From an uncultured Lachnospiraceae bacterium (lineage in GTDB: Bacteria > Bacillota > Clostridia > Lachnospirales > Lachnospiraceae): a DNA stretch of 43,794 bases. Position 1 is the first letter of the stretch. Every line of letters begins with the position of its first letter. Below the pieces are notes generated by a model. The model was given only the letters and a program-made list of their open reading frames with translations. It was not told where the DNA came from and made no database searches. The stretch is taken from the NCBI GenBank assembly GCA_910585895.1, contig CAJUHY010000020.1, positions 1 to 43,794 on the forward strand, written 5' to 3'. Shown here piece by piece: positions 23,579 through 31,861 of the stretch. The position numbers and the translations under genes are program-made.

Positions 23579-24862
23579 CTTTCCCTCTAAGACTTTATCT
23601 ATTGTAACCAGCTTCACACAAGTAACAAAAATATCTGTTGCCACCTTCAGTTCTTCCAATGTCGGATATGTCGGTGCGATGCGGATGGTTGAATCTTTGG
23701 GGTCTTTTCCATACGGATACGGAGCCCCGGCAGGCGTCATGGTAACACCGGCTTCCTTGGCCTTGGCCACAATCGCCTTGGCACATCCTTCCATAGCCTC
23801 AAAGGAGATGAAATATCCTCCTTTCGGCGCAACCCAGCTTCCGGCATCTCTGCCAGCAAGTTCTCTCTCAAAAGCGTCAATCACCATCTCAAACTTAGGC
23901 CTTAAAATATCTGCATGTTTCCTCATATGCTCTGTCATTCCATAAATATCTTTAAAAAACCTTACATGACGCAGCTGATTTACCTTATCATGCCCAATGG
24001 TCTGAACCTGCAGCTGTTTACGGATATCGACCAGGTTATTCTCGGAGGTTGCGATTGCCGCAACGCCGGAACCTGGAAAACTGATTTTGGAAGTCGAACA
24101 GAATTTGTATACCATATCAGGATTGCCGGCACGTTTACACTCGGCAAGGATTTCCACCAGATTATCCTGGTCTATATCATACAGATGATGTACGCCATAA
24201 GCATTATCCCAATAAATACGAAAATCTTCTGCCGCCGGTTTGAGACGCGCGAAACGGCGTACCGTCTCATCAGAATAGGTGATGCCCTGAGGATTGGAAT
24301 ACTTCGGAACACACCAGATTCCTTTGATGGCTTCATCTTTGCTTACAAGCTCTTCCACCATATCCATATCGGGACCGGTGGGGAGCATGGGCACATTAAT
24401 CATCTCAATGCCAAAATATTCTGTTATCGTGAAATGTCTGTCATACCCCGGAACTGGACATAAAAATTTCACTTTATCCAGCTTGCACCAGGGTGTGCTT
24501 CCCATCACACCGTGGGTCATCGAACGGGAAATTGTATCATACATGACATTCAAACTGGAATTCCCATAAATAATGATATTATCCGGATGACACTCAATCA
24601 TATCGCCAAGAAGTACCTTCGCTTCCCGTATTCCATCCAACACGCCGTAATTACGGCAATCTGTACCGTCATCACATTTTAAATCCGTATTACCATTTAA
24701 TACGTCCATCATGCCCATAGATATATCCAACTGCTCCATAGAGGGCTTTCCCCTGGACATATCCAGCTTCAATCCACTTTCTGCATATTTCCGGTAAATT
24801 GCCGTTAGTTCTTCCTTCTCCTGTAATAATTCTTCCTTGCTCATTTCCTGAAATGACTGCAT
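23564..24862 (-). CDS. PLP-dependent aspartate-type aminotransferase
   Basis: 432-aa fold-type I aminotransferase resembling the alanine/aspartate aminotransferase group found in many Firmicutes and Actinobacteria (PF12897-like, named from memory). PLP-site residues visible: Asn101 in GNSSLNVMYD, Asn190 in YSNPQG, Asp219/Tyr222 in YWDNAYG, Lys259 in CSTSKISFPGSG forming the Schiff base, and Arg393 near RIAP binding the carboxylate. It would interconvert aspartate or alanine with the oxoacid using glutamate/2-oxoglutarate. AGGAGG lies eight bases before the ATG. First gene of a six-gene chain ending in an amino-acid exporter. Confidence 0.9.
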   Translation of the reverse strand: MQSFQEMSKEELLQEKEELTAIYRKYAESGLKLDMSRGKPSMEQLDISMGMMDVLNGNTDLKCDDGTDCRNYGVLDGIREAKVLLGDMIECHPDNIIIYGNSSLNVMYDTISRSMTHGVMGSTPWCKLDKVKFLCPVPGYDRHFTITEYFGIEMINVPMLPTGPDMDMVEELVSKDEAIKGIWCVPKYSNPQGITYSDETVRRFARLKPAAEDFRIYWDNAYGVHHLYDIDQDNLVEILAECKRAGNPDMVYKFCSTSKISFPGSGVAAIATSENNLVDIRKQLQVQTIGHDKVNQLRHVRFFKDIYGMTEHMRKHADILRPKFEMVIDAFERELAGRDAGSWVAPKGGYFISFEAMEGCAKAIVAKAKEAGVTMTPAGAPYPYGKDPKDSTIRIAPTYPTLEELKVATDIFVTCVKLVTIDKVLEGKADTR

Positions 24863-24986
24863 AGTTTCATCCTCCTGAAGTTCTGTTTAATCTTTCACTT
24901 TGACTTTCGCCCCATCCCTGGCAGGATTGGCTTCCAATCCGCAGCGCCCACTCAAAAACCTGGCACCGCTCGTTGCTTCATGCCAT

Positions 24987-25015
24987 ATTATGCACTATCG
25001 TCAAGGGATTGTAAA
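24987..25015 (-). promoter_or_regulatory. Promoter of the aminotransferase-relQ operon
   Basis: Minus-strand -35 TTTACA (25010-25015), 17-base spacer, -10 CATAAT (24987-24992), about 125 bases before the start. Confidence 0.6.
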
Positions 25016-25033
25016 GTATTTTCTTTGATAAAT

Positions 25034-26371
25034 TTACATTTGTCCGTGCATGGCGGACTTATCTAAGAAATCCAGATATGACCGGATTTGTTTCTCATAG
25101 CCATTTTCCGTAGGCTCATAAAATTTTGTACCGACAACACTGTCCGGCAAATACTGCTGTTTTACATAATGATTGGGATAATCATGCGCATACCGATAGC
25201 CAGCTCCATGTCCAAGCTTACCTGCCCCCTGGTAATGGGAATCCATTAAATGTACCGGAATCTGTGAGGTCTGCGTGTCCCTGACCGCCTTCATCGCATG
25301 GGCGACCGCCATACAGGCCGCGTTGCTCTTAGGCGCACATGCTATATACGTAACTGCCTGGGACAATATTATCTGTGCCTCAGGCATACCGATATGCTCA
25401 ACCGCCTGCGCCGCGCTGACCGCCACTGTCAATGCCTGTGGGTCTGCATTCCCTACATCCTCGGCTGCGCAAATCATAATCCGCCTGGCAATAAAGCGGA
25501 TATCCTCTCCGGCATAGAGCATCCTTGCCAGATAATACACTGCTGCGTCCGGGTCAGATCCCCGCATACTTTTGATAAATGCAGATACCGTATCGTAATG
25601 GTTATCCCCGCTCTTATCGTAGCGCACTACCCGCTTCTGAATACATTCAGCTGCCACTGCCAGCGTAATGTGAATCTTCCCATCTTCTGCCCGCGGAGTT
25701 GTCAGTACCCCCAGTTCCACAGCGGTAAGGGCTGCCCTGGCGTCCCCGTTCGACACGTCCGCAAGAAACTCCAGCGCTTCTTCTTCCATCTCAGCATTGT
25801 AAGAACCCATCCCCTTTTCCTTATCTGTCAGCGCGCGCAGAAGAATACTGCGGATATCCTCTTTGGCAAGCGGTTTCAGTTCAAACACCACGGAACGGGA
25901 TAACAGCGCATTGTTTACTTCAAAATAAGGATTTTCCGTAGTCGCGCCAATCAAAATAATTGTCCCATCCTCCACAAAGGGCAGCAAATAATCTTGCTGT
26001 CCTTTATTAAATCGATGAATCTCATCAATAAACAGTATTGTTTTTTTCCCATACATGCCCTGATTGTCTTTCGCCTGCTGCACAACATTTTCCATATCTT
26101 TCTTGCCGGCAGCAGTGGCATTAATCTGCATAAATTCCGCACTGGTCGTGTTGGCAATGACCTTCGCCAATGTAGTCTTGCCTGTTCCAGGAGGTCCATA
26201 AAATATAATAGAACTGAGTTTATCTGCCAAAATAGCACGGTATAACAATTTATCTTTTCCTATAATATGCTGCTGCCCTGCTACTTCCTCCAAACTAGTC
26301 GGACGCAGCCGGCTGGCAAGCGGCGATTCCTTTTGCTGATTCTGTTCCCTCATATACTCAAATAAATCCAT
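25034..26371 (-). CDS. rarA: Replication-associated recombination protein A
   Basis: 445-aa AAA+ ATPase of the RarA/MgsA/WRNIP1 family, which acts at stalled forks. Walker A GPPGTGKT at 59-66, Walker B FIDEIH with Asp116/Glu117, sensor 1 GATTENP and arginine-finger region LSRSVVFEL are present; the C-terminal tetramerisation domain is complete. The ATG at 26371 is preferred since GGAGG lies eight bases upstream; the longer frame to 26407 would start with no such site. It follows the polysaccharide deacetylase by 42 bases. Confidence 0.95.
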   Translation of the reverse strand: MDLFEYMREQNQQKESPLASRLRPTSLEEVAGQQHIIGKDKLLYRAILADKLSSIIFYGPPGTGKTTLAKVIANTTSAEFMQINATAAGKKDMENVVQQAKDNQGMYGKKTILFIDEIHRFNKGQQDYLLPFVEDGTIILIGATTENPYFEVNNALLSRSVVFELKPLAKEDIRSILLRALTDKEKGMGSYNAEMEEEALEFLADVSNGDARAALTAVELGVLTTPRAEDGKIHITLAVAAECIQKRVVRYDKSGDNHYDTVSAFIKSMRGSDPDAAVYYLARMLYAGEDIRFIARRIMICAAEDVGNADPQALTVAVSAAQAVEHIGMPEAQIILSQAVTYIACAPKSNAACMAVAHAMKAVRDTQTSQIPVHLMDSHYQGAGKLGHGAGYRYAHDYPNHYVKQQYLPDSVVGTKFYEPTENGYEKQIRSYLDFLDKSAMHGQM

Positions 26372-26413
26372 GGGAGAGTCCTCCTTCGTACACCCTGAAA
26401 ACCACATGGGCAG

Positions 26414-27163
26414 TCAGTCAAACAAAATTTCATCAACAGTCACAAATTCATATCCCTGCTTCTTTAAAGTCTCTATAATCTCCTTTGCTGCAGTGACCGA
26501 AGTCTCGTAACCGTCATGCATAAGTATTATATCATTTTCCTTTACATTTTTTAATACCTTATTTACAATACCCGCATGATTCTGGCTTGACCAGTCCAAA
26601 GTATCCACATCCCAGAGCACCTCCACCATATTAATCTGGCAGTCTAATTTCTCATGCCAGTCCCCAAACGGCGGACGCACATAAGATGGGTATGTACCGG
26701 TAATATCGCAAATCAGCTTATTGGTCCGGTTTACCTGCGCACATGCCTGTTCCATCGTGAGTTTGCTCAACTGTTCATGCTTATAGGAATGGTTGCCAAT
26801 CAGATGCCCATCTTCCTGTATCTGCTTTACTATCTCTGGGTACTTCTCGACTTCCTCTCCCAACAAGAAAAAAGTTGCCGGTACATCACATTCCTGCAGA
26901 ACCTCAAGCATCTCGGGCGTAAATTGGGGATGCGGCCCATCATCAAATGTAAGCGCAACTTTTTTCTTTTCCTCCTGCGCATTTCCCTGAATCCGGGCAG
27001 TTGTCAGCACGCCCTGATTCAGAGAAATGCGTTTTCCCAGACCGCTCATAAACGCACCTGACACCAGGCAGATACAGAGAAGGTCAAATACCAGGCATTT
27101 TTCCCAGACACGCAGTTTTGTATGGTTTTTCCACATCCGACTCCAAATTTTTTTCCCACTCAT
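26414..27163 (-). CDS. Polysaccharide deacetylase (NodB domain), membrane-anchored
   Basis: 249 aa. A basic head and one helix (about 23-42) anchor the protein. The NodB catalytic domain starts near 68: TFDDGPH with Asp74/Asp75, His125 and His129 in GNHSYKH as metal ligands, RPPFGDW, and a C-terminal ILMHDG. Such enzymes remove acetyl groups from peptidoglycan GlcNAc or MurNAc, which can raise lysozyme resistance or act in sporulation. The ATG at 27163 (GGAG 10 bases upstream) is preferred over the ATG at 27172, which lies one base from that site. The start sits in a 13-bp perfect hairpin. It lies 81 bases after clpB. Confidence 0.9.
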   Translation of the reverse strand: MSGKKIWSRMWKNHTKLRVWEKCLVFDLLCICLVSGAFMSGLGKRISLNQGVLTTARIQGNAQEEKKKVALTFDDGPHPQFTPEMLEVLQECDVPATFFLLGEEVEKYPEIVKQIQEDGHLIGNHSYKHEQLSKLTMEQACAQVNRTNKLICDITGTYPSYVRPPFGDWHEKLDCQINMVEVLWDVDTLDWSSQNHAGIVNKVLKNVKENDIILMHDGYETSVTAAKEIIETLKKQGYEFVTVDEILFD

Positions 27164-27201
27164 ACATTGCATACTCCACAGATGTTTCTATGCAATGTAT
27201 G
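27161..27201 (-). promoter_or_regulatory. Hairpin enclosing the deacetylase start codon
   Basis: A perfect 13-bp inverted repeat (CATACATTGCATA at 27161-27173, TATGCAATGTATG at 27189-27201) with a 15-base loop. In the mRNA the GGAG site lies at the loop edge and the start codon forms the outer end of the stem. Stable folding would limit translation initiation. Confidence 0.6.
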
Positions 27202-27244
27202 ACAAAGGGGCTGTACGATATGAAGAAATCCTCTTATACAAACG

Positions 27245-29830
27245 CTATTTTTTACATTTTGCAGTCAATTGATTATTTTCTACATCCATTTGTATCGTAT
27301 CTCCGGCTCCCACCTCATCGGCAAGAATCAGTTTGGCTGCCAGGGTCTCCACAGTCTTTTGCAGGTAACGTTTTAAAGGACGCGCACCGTATACCGGGTC
27401 GTAACCATGATCCACAATAAACTGCTTCGCCTCCTCACTCAGTTCCACAGATATTTCCCGCTCCACCAAACGTTCGTTCAAATCCTCCATCAGCAGCTTA
27501 ATAATTCCGCCAATATTTCCCTTGGTCAAAGGCTTGAACATGATAATCTCATCAAGACGATTCAAAAATTCAGGACGGAAATTTCCCCGCAGCTCACTCA
27601 TGACAGCCTCTACGCACTCCGGCTTAATCTCACCATTTTCTTCAATACCCTCCAGCAGATGAGCAGAACCAAGATTTGATGTCATGATAAGAATCGTGTT
27701 TTTAAAATCCACGGTACGTCCCTGAGAATCGGTAATGCGCCCATCGTCAAGAACCTGCAGCAGCACATTGAATACATCTGGATGCGCCTTTTCCACCTCA
27801 TCAAAAAGCACTACGGAATACGGCTTCCTGCGCACTGCCTCTGTAAGCTGTCCTCCCTCTTCATATCCAACATATCCGGGAGGCGCGCCAATCAGCCGGG
27901 AGACAGAATATTTCTCCATGTATTCGCTCATGTCAATGCGCACCATGTTATTCTCATCATCAAACAGACTTGCGGCAAGCGCCTTGGCAAGCTCTGTCTT
28001 TCCTACTCCCGTAGGTCCTAAAAACAGGAAGGAGCCTATGGGCTTGCTGGGGTCTTTGATACCTGCTTTGGAACGGATGATTGCTTCCGTGACTTTGGCG
28101 ACCCCTTCGTCCTGCCCAATCACACGTTTGTGCAGTTCTTTATCTAAATGCAGTGTCTTATTACGCTCACTCTCCGTCAGTTTTGCCACCGGAATTCCCG
28201 TCCAACGTGAAATGATGCGGGCAATCTCCTCCTCGCTGACGTTCTCATGCACCAAACTTAAATCTTTCTTTTTCACCTGTTCTTCTTCTATCTCTAATTG
28301 ACGCTGCAGTTCCGGCTTCTTTCCATATTGCAGTTCCGCGGCTTTTTCCAAATCATAATTCTGCTGTGCTTTGGCAATCTCATTGTTGATAGATTCCAAT
28401 TCTTCCCGGAGTTTCTGTACTTTCTCCACAGAAGTTTTCTCATTATCCCATTGCGCTTTCTTAGACTGAAATTCATTTTTCAAGTCTGCAAGTTCACGCT
28501 GCAGCGTTTGCAGACGGTCCTTGCTCAGGCGGTCTTCCTCTTTCTTCAGCGCTGCCTCCTCAATTTCCATCTGCATAACCCTGCGCTGCAGTTCATCCAA
28601 TTCCGTGGGCATGGAATCCAGTTCCGTCTTAATCAATGCGCAAGCCTCGTCCACCAGGTCAATTGCTTTATCCGGCAAAAAGCGGTCGCTGATATAACGG
28701 TTGGAAAGCACCGCTGCTGAAACCAGCGCACCATCCGTAATCTTTACGCCATGGAACACCTCATAACGGTCTTTAAGACCGCGAAGGATGGAAACGGTAT
28801 CTTCCACCGTTGGTTCCTCCACAAGGACCGGCTGGAACCTGCGTTCTAAAGCAGCATCTTTTTCGATATATTCACGGTATTCATCTAGCGTGGTAGCGCC
28901 AATACAGTGGAGTTCTCCTCTGGCGAGCATAGGTTTTAAAAGCTGTCCGGCATCCATGGCGCCATCGGTTTTGCCCGCACCGACAATCGTGTGCAGTTCA
29001 TCGATAAAGAGTATAATCTGACCGTCACTGCTTTTGATTTCATCTAAGACAGCTTTCAGCCGCTCTTCAAATTCTCCCCGGTATTTTGCACCTGCCACCA
29101 ACGCACCCATATCAAGCGCGAACAGCCTTTTATCTTTCAGTCCCTCCGGCACGTCGCCGCGGACTATCCGCTGCGCAAGCCCTTCAACCACCGCCGTCTT
29201 GCCCACACCAGGTTCTCCAATCAAGACAGGGTTATTTTTGGTCTTTCTTGAAAGAATACGCACAACATTACGGATTTCGCCGTCGCGTCCAATCACCGGG
29301 TCTAATTTCTGCTCCCTGGCACGCTCCACCATATCGTATCCATATTTTGTCAGCGTATCATAAGTTGCTTCAGGATTATCAGAAACTACGCTCTGGTTAC
29401 CCCGCACAGTTGCAAGCGCCTGCAGGAAACGGTCTCTGGTAATGCCGTACTCCTTAAAAATATTTTTTAATGCCTGATTCGGGTATTTGAGCAATGCCAG
29501 AAACAAATGCTCCACGGACACATACTCGTCCCCCATTTTCTTTGCCTCATCCTCTGCGCTCACCAGCGCCTTGTTCAGGTTCTGCCCCATATATATCTGC
29601 CCGCCGGACACTTTAACCCTCTTTGCCAAGTATTCCTGAGCATTGTGAATGAAATGCTCTTTATTGATTTCCATCTTTTCTATCAGTTTGGGAATCAATC
29701 CATCCTCTTGCAGCAGAAGGGATACCAGCAGATGTTCCTGCTCAATTTCCTGGTTGCCATATTCGTATGCCAGTTTTTCACATCCATTGATGGCTTCGAT
29801 TGATTTCTGTGTAAATTTCTGAATATTCAT
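27245..29830 (-). CDS. clpB: ClpB disaggregase
   Basis: 861-aa HSP100 chaperone that works with DnaK to solubilise protein aggregates in the cytoplasm. N-terminal Clp repeats (1-150), first AAA+ module with Walker A GEPGVGKT at 205-212, a coiled-coil middle domain (about 410-525, which separates ClpB from ClpC/ClpA), and a second module with GPTGVGKTE and the pore-loop sequence GYVGYEEGG. Full length. GGAGG lies seven bases before the ATG. A CIRCE operator overlapping its -35 shows HrcA control. Confidence 0.97.
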   Translation of the reverse strand: MNIQKFTQKSIEAINGCEKLAYEYGNQEIEQEHLLVSLLLQEDGLIPKLIEKMEINKEHFIHNAQEYLAKRVKVSGGQIYMGQNLNKALVSAEDEAKKMGDEYVSVEHLFLALLKYPNQALKNIFKEYGITRDRFLQALATVRGNQSVVSDNPEATYDTLTKYGYDMVERAREQKLDPVIGRDGEIRNVVRILSRKTKNNPVLIGEPGVGKTAVVEGLAQRIVRGDVPEGLKDKRLFALDMGALVAGAKYRGEFEERLKAVLDEIKSSDGQIILFIDELHTIVGAGKTDGAMDAGQLLKPMLARGELHCIGATTLDEYREYIEKDAALERRFQPVLVEEPTVEDTVSILRGLKDRYEVFHGVKITDGALVSAAVLSNRYISDRFLPDKAIDLVDEACALIKTELDSMPTELDELQRRVMQMEIEEAALKKEEDRLSKDRLQTLQRELADLKNEFQSKKAQWDNEKTSVEKVQKLREELESINNEIAKAQQNYDLEKAAELQYGKKPELQRQLEIEEEQVKKKDLSLVHENVSEEEIARIISRWTGIPVAKLTESERNKTLHLDKELHKRVIGQDEGVAKVTEAIIRSKAGIKDPSKPIGSFLFLGPTGVGKTELAKALAASLFDDENNMVRIDMSEYMEKYSVSRLIGAPPGYVGYEEGGQLTEAVRRKPYSVVLFDEVEKAHPDVFNVLLQVLDDGRITDSQGRTVDFKNTILIMTSNLGSAHLLEGIEENGEIKPECVEAVMSELRGNFRPEFLNRLDEIIMFKPLTKGNIGGIIKLLMEDLNERLVEREISVELSEEAKQFIVDHGYDPVYGARPLKRYLQKTVETLAAKLILADEVGAGDTIQMDVENNQLTAKCKK

Positions 29831-29944
29831 AAGGGTTCCTCCTTCCAGCTAAATCTCTACTATTGTTGCCTCTTCATAGATATTTCAATCAGGATTATCT
29901 GTCTGAGCCGATTTTTCTATGCCCATTATTCCTTGATTGACATA

Positions 29945-29973
29945 ACCATAACACCGTTTGTTAGCACTGTCAA
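29945..29973 (-). promoter_or_regulatory. clpB promoter
   Basis: Minus-strand TTGACA (29968-29973), 17-base spacer, TATGGT (29945-29950). The -35 lies inside the CIRCE element, so repressor binding would block polymerase. Confidence 0.75.
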
Positions 29974-29987
29974 GAGGTGAGTGCTAG
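29961..29987. promoter_or_regulatory. CIRCE operator (HrcA site) of clpB
   Basis: TTAGCACTG-N9-GAGTGCTAG matches the CIRCE consensus TTAGCACTC-N9-GAGTGCTAA with one mismatch in each arm. Heat relieves HrcA repression. Confidence 0.92.
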
Positions 29988-30032
29988 AATTGTGTGAAAA
30001 TTTTATAAAGCATTGATGAAACCGCTTGTTCC

Positions 30033-30356
30033 CTAATGTAAATCAGATATATCATCCAGCGGAATTCCCATACCGGCAATCTTTAGCATCCGGCTTATTT
30101 CATCTATCCCGGAAACTTCCCCTGTCACCTGCAAATATTCCCCATTCCGGAAATACTCCGCTGTAACGACATCCATCTGATGTATCTCTCTCAGCTTAAT
30201 GTCAAGTTCCGCTTTTCTGTCTTCACTCAGCTCTTTTTTAGGAACTGTAACACGCTCCTTTTCGGCAAGAGCTTCCCGAAATCCTTTTAAAGCGTCAAAC
30301 GGCATAAACTGCTTCGCCCGATTTGCCCTGTCCATACCAGAATGTTCATTATTCAC
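30033..30356 (-). CDS. YolD-like protein
   Basis: 107-aa small protein with the YolD-like hallmark NRAKQFMPFDALKGF near residue 12. YolD-family genes are typically paired with Y-family polymerases in Firmicutes; the role is uncertain, perhaps regulating the polymerase. It starts at a GTG (30356), overlapping the polymerase stop by eight bases, with AGGGGG about 11 bases upstream. No terminator is evident before the clpB promoter. Confidence 0.85.
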   Translation of the reverse strand: MNNEHSGMDRANRAKQFMPFDALKGFREALAEKERVTVPKKELSEDRKAELDIKLREIHQMDVVTAEYFRNGEYLQVTGEVSGIDEISRMLKIAGMGIPLDDISDLH

Positions 30357-31614
30357 CGCTTCTGTGACCCCCTATCTGACGGTTACGCTCCATCGCTGTC
30401 CCTGCTTCCTGTAAGTCCATCCCACGGACAACGGCATTCTTGCCATACCTTCTCTTTATATCAAGAACGGCCCGCTGCAGCTTACGGTCACGCTCCACCG
30501 CAGTATAATCGGTAAACAAATCATACTGCTCATACTGGTCCTGCACCAGTCCATTACAAGATATGTCGAGTCTGCGGATGGGCTTGTCCTTTTGTACGAT
30601 ACGCTCATACAGGCCAATAATATATGGTATAATTGTACGGTAGCTGTTTGCTGCTGCAGGCAGTGAAACGGTACCGGCAGCAGGTTTCATCTCCGCCTCA
30701 TAAGAATATCCGATGGTTATGGTAAAAGAGCGGGCCACCGTACTCTGGTCAATCATATCAAGACAAAGGGCATCTACCATCTCCTTTAATAATAGTTTGG
30801 CCTCATCAAATGTGTAATCGCGCAAAAGCGTCTGCCCGCTGGACAGTGAATTGCTTTGGGGTTTATAGGACTTTATATCTGCCATCGTAGTGCTTTCTTT
30901 TCCCCACGCATGGTCTATGAGGAGTTCCGCATCCACACCAAACATCCGATACAGCATCTTTTCATCCGCTCTGGCAATATCTTCCATTGTCATAATTCCC
31001 ACTGTTTGCAGCCGCTTTTCTGTGCCCGCTCCCACTCGCCAAAAGTCTGTAAGCGGTCTGTGATTCCAAAGAGTCTTTCTGTACAATTCTTCATCAAGAC
31101 AGCCAATATTTTCCTGTACATGCTTTGCCGTAATATCCAGCGCAACTTTTGCAAGATACAGATTTGTCCCGATACCGGCCGCAGCCGGAATTCCGGTCGT
31201 CTCCCTGATATCAGCCATTATCTTTTTGGCAAGTTCCCTAGCAGTAAGCTGATACAGCGAAAGATAAGCGGTGACATCCAAAAATGCTTCATCTATGGAA
31301 TATACATGGATATCTTCTTTGGCAAAATACTTTAAATACACCCCATAAATATTTGCAGAATACTCAATATACAGCTTCATCCGCGGAGGAGCCATGATAT
31401 ATTCCACATATTGCGGAATCTGGTACACCCTGCAGCGGTTTTTTATTCCCATGGCCTTCATGGCTGGAGAAATGGCCAGACAAATCGTGCCGTTCCCACG
31501 CTGTGGGTCTGCCACCGCCAAATTTACAGACATAGGGTCTAGCCCACGTTCCACACACTCCACAGAAGCATAAAATGACTTTAAATCTATGCACAGATAC
31601 GTCCTTTCTTTCAT
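30349..31614 (-). CDS. Y-family DNA polymerase (UvrX/UmuC-like)
   Basis: 421-aa translesion polymerase. The palm motif CIDLKSFYASVE (Asp10) and catalytic SIDEAFLD (Asp108/Glu109) are intact, followed by helix-hairpin-helix and little-finger regions. Size and partner resemble Bacillus UvrX/YqjW with YolD rather than classical DinB. The ATG at 31614 has GGAGG eight bases upstream; the frame extends to a TTG at 31629 without support. I looked for a GAAC-N4-GTTC LexA box upstream and found none that is convincing. Confidence 0.92.
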   Translation of the reverse strand: MKERTYLCIDLKSFYASVECVERGLDPMSVNLAVADPQRGNGTICLAISPAMKAMGIKNRCRVYQIPQYVEYIMAPPRMKLYIEYSANIYGVYLKYFAKEDIHVYSIDEAFLDVTAYLSLYQLTARELAKKIMADIRETTGIPAAAGIGTNLYLAKVALDITAKHVQENIGCLDEELYRKTLWNHRPLTDFWRVGAGTEKRLQTVGIMTMEDIARADEKMLYRMFGVDAELLIDHAWGKESTTMADIKSYKPQSNSLSSGQTLLRDYTFDEAKLLLKEMVDALCLDMIDQSTVARSFTITIGYSYEAEMKPAAGTVSLPAAANSYRTIIPYIIGLYERIVQKDKPIRRLDISCNGLVQDQYEQYDLFTDYTAVERDRKLQRAVLDIKRRYGKNAVVRGMDLQEAGTAMERNRQIGGHRSGE

Positions 31615-31756
31615 CTGCAAATCCTCCAACCTGCATATTTTTCTTAGTATCTGTTTTTATGGTATTTTTACTCTTGCAGAAAAGGTTTTCATTTGCCCAT
31701 TTTCTATAATATCTTAATTTTAGTACCAAAATGGGGAAACTCAAAGTTCAAAAGGT

Positions 31757-31785
31757 TTGCATTTTTGTCGTATTTCCTGTAGAAT
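31757..31785 (+). promoter_or_regulatory. Promoter of the membrane chemoreceptor
   Basis: TTGCAT (31757-31762), 17-base spacer, TAGAAT (31780-31785), about 75 bases before the start. No SigD-type motility promoter was seen. Confidence 0.55.
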
Positions 31786-31861
31786 AGATATTATCATAAT
31801 TAAGTATTTCTCCTTAGTAAAAGGCAAAATACTCAAGATACACCGGAAGGAGTTCTAAATC

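Noticed and set aside
25002..25022. A fourth copy of the TTGCCC-type promoter on the plus strand (shared TTGTAAAGTATTT)
   Set aside because: Only the upstream block is shared. There is no TTGCCC, palindrome or -10, and it would point into the end of rarA.
31615..31756. LexA operator before the Y-family polymerase
   Set aside because: The nearest match (GAAC followed by AGTTT) has the wrong spacing and arms.
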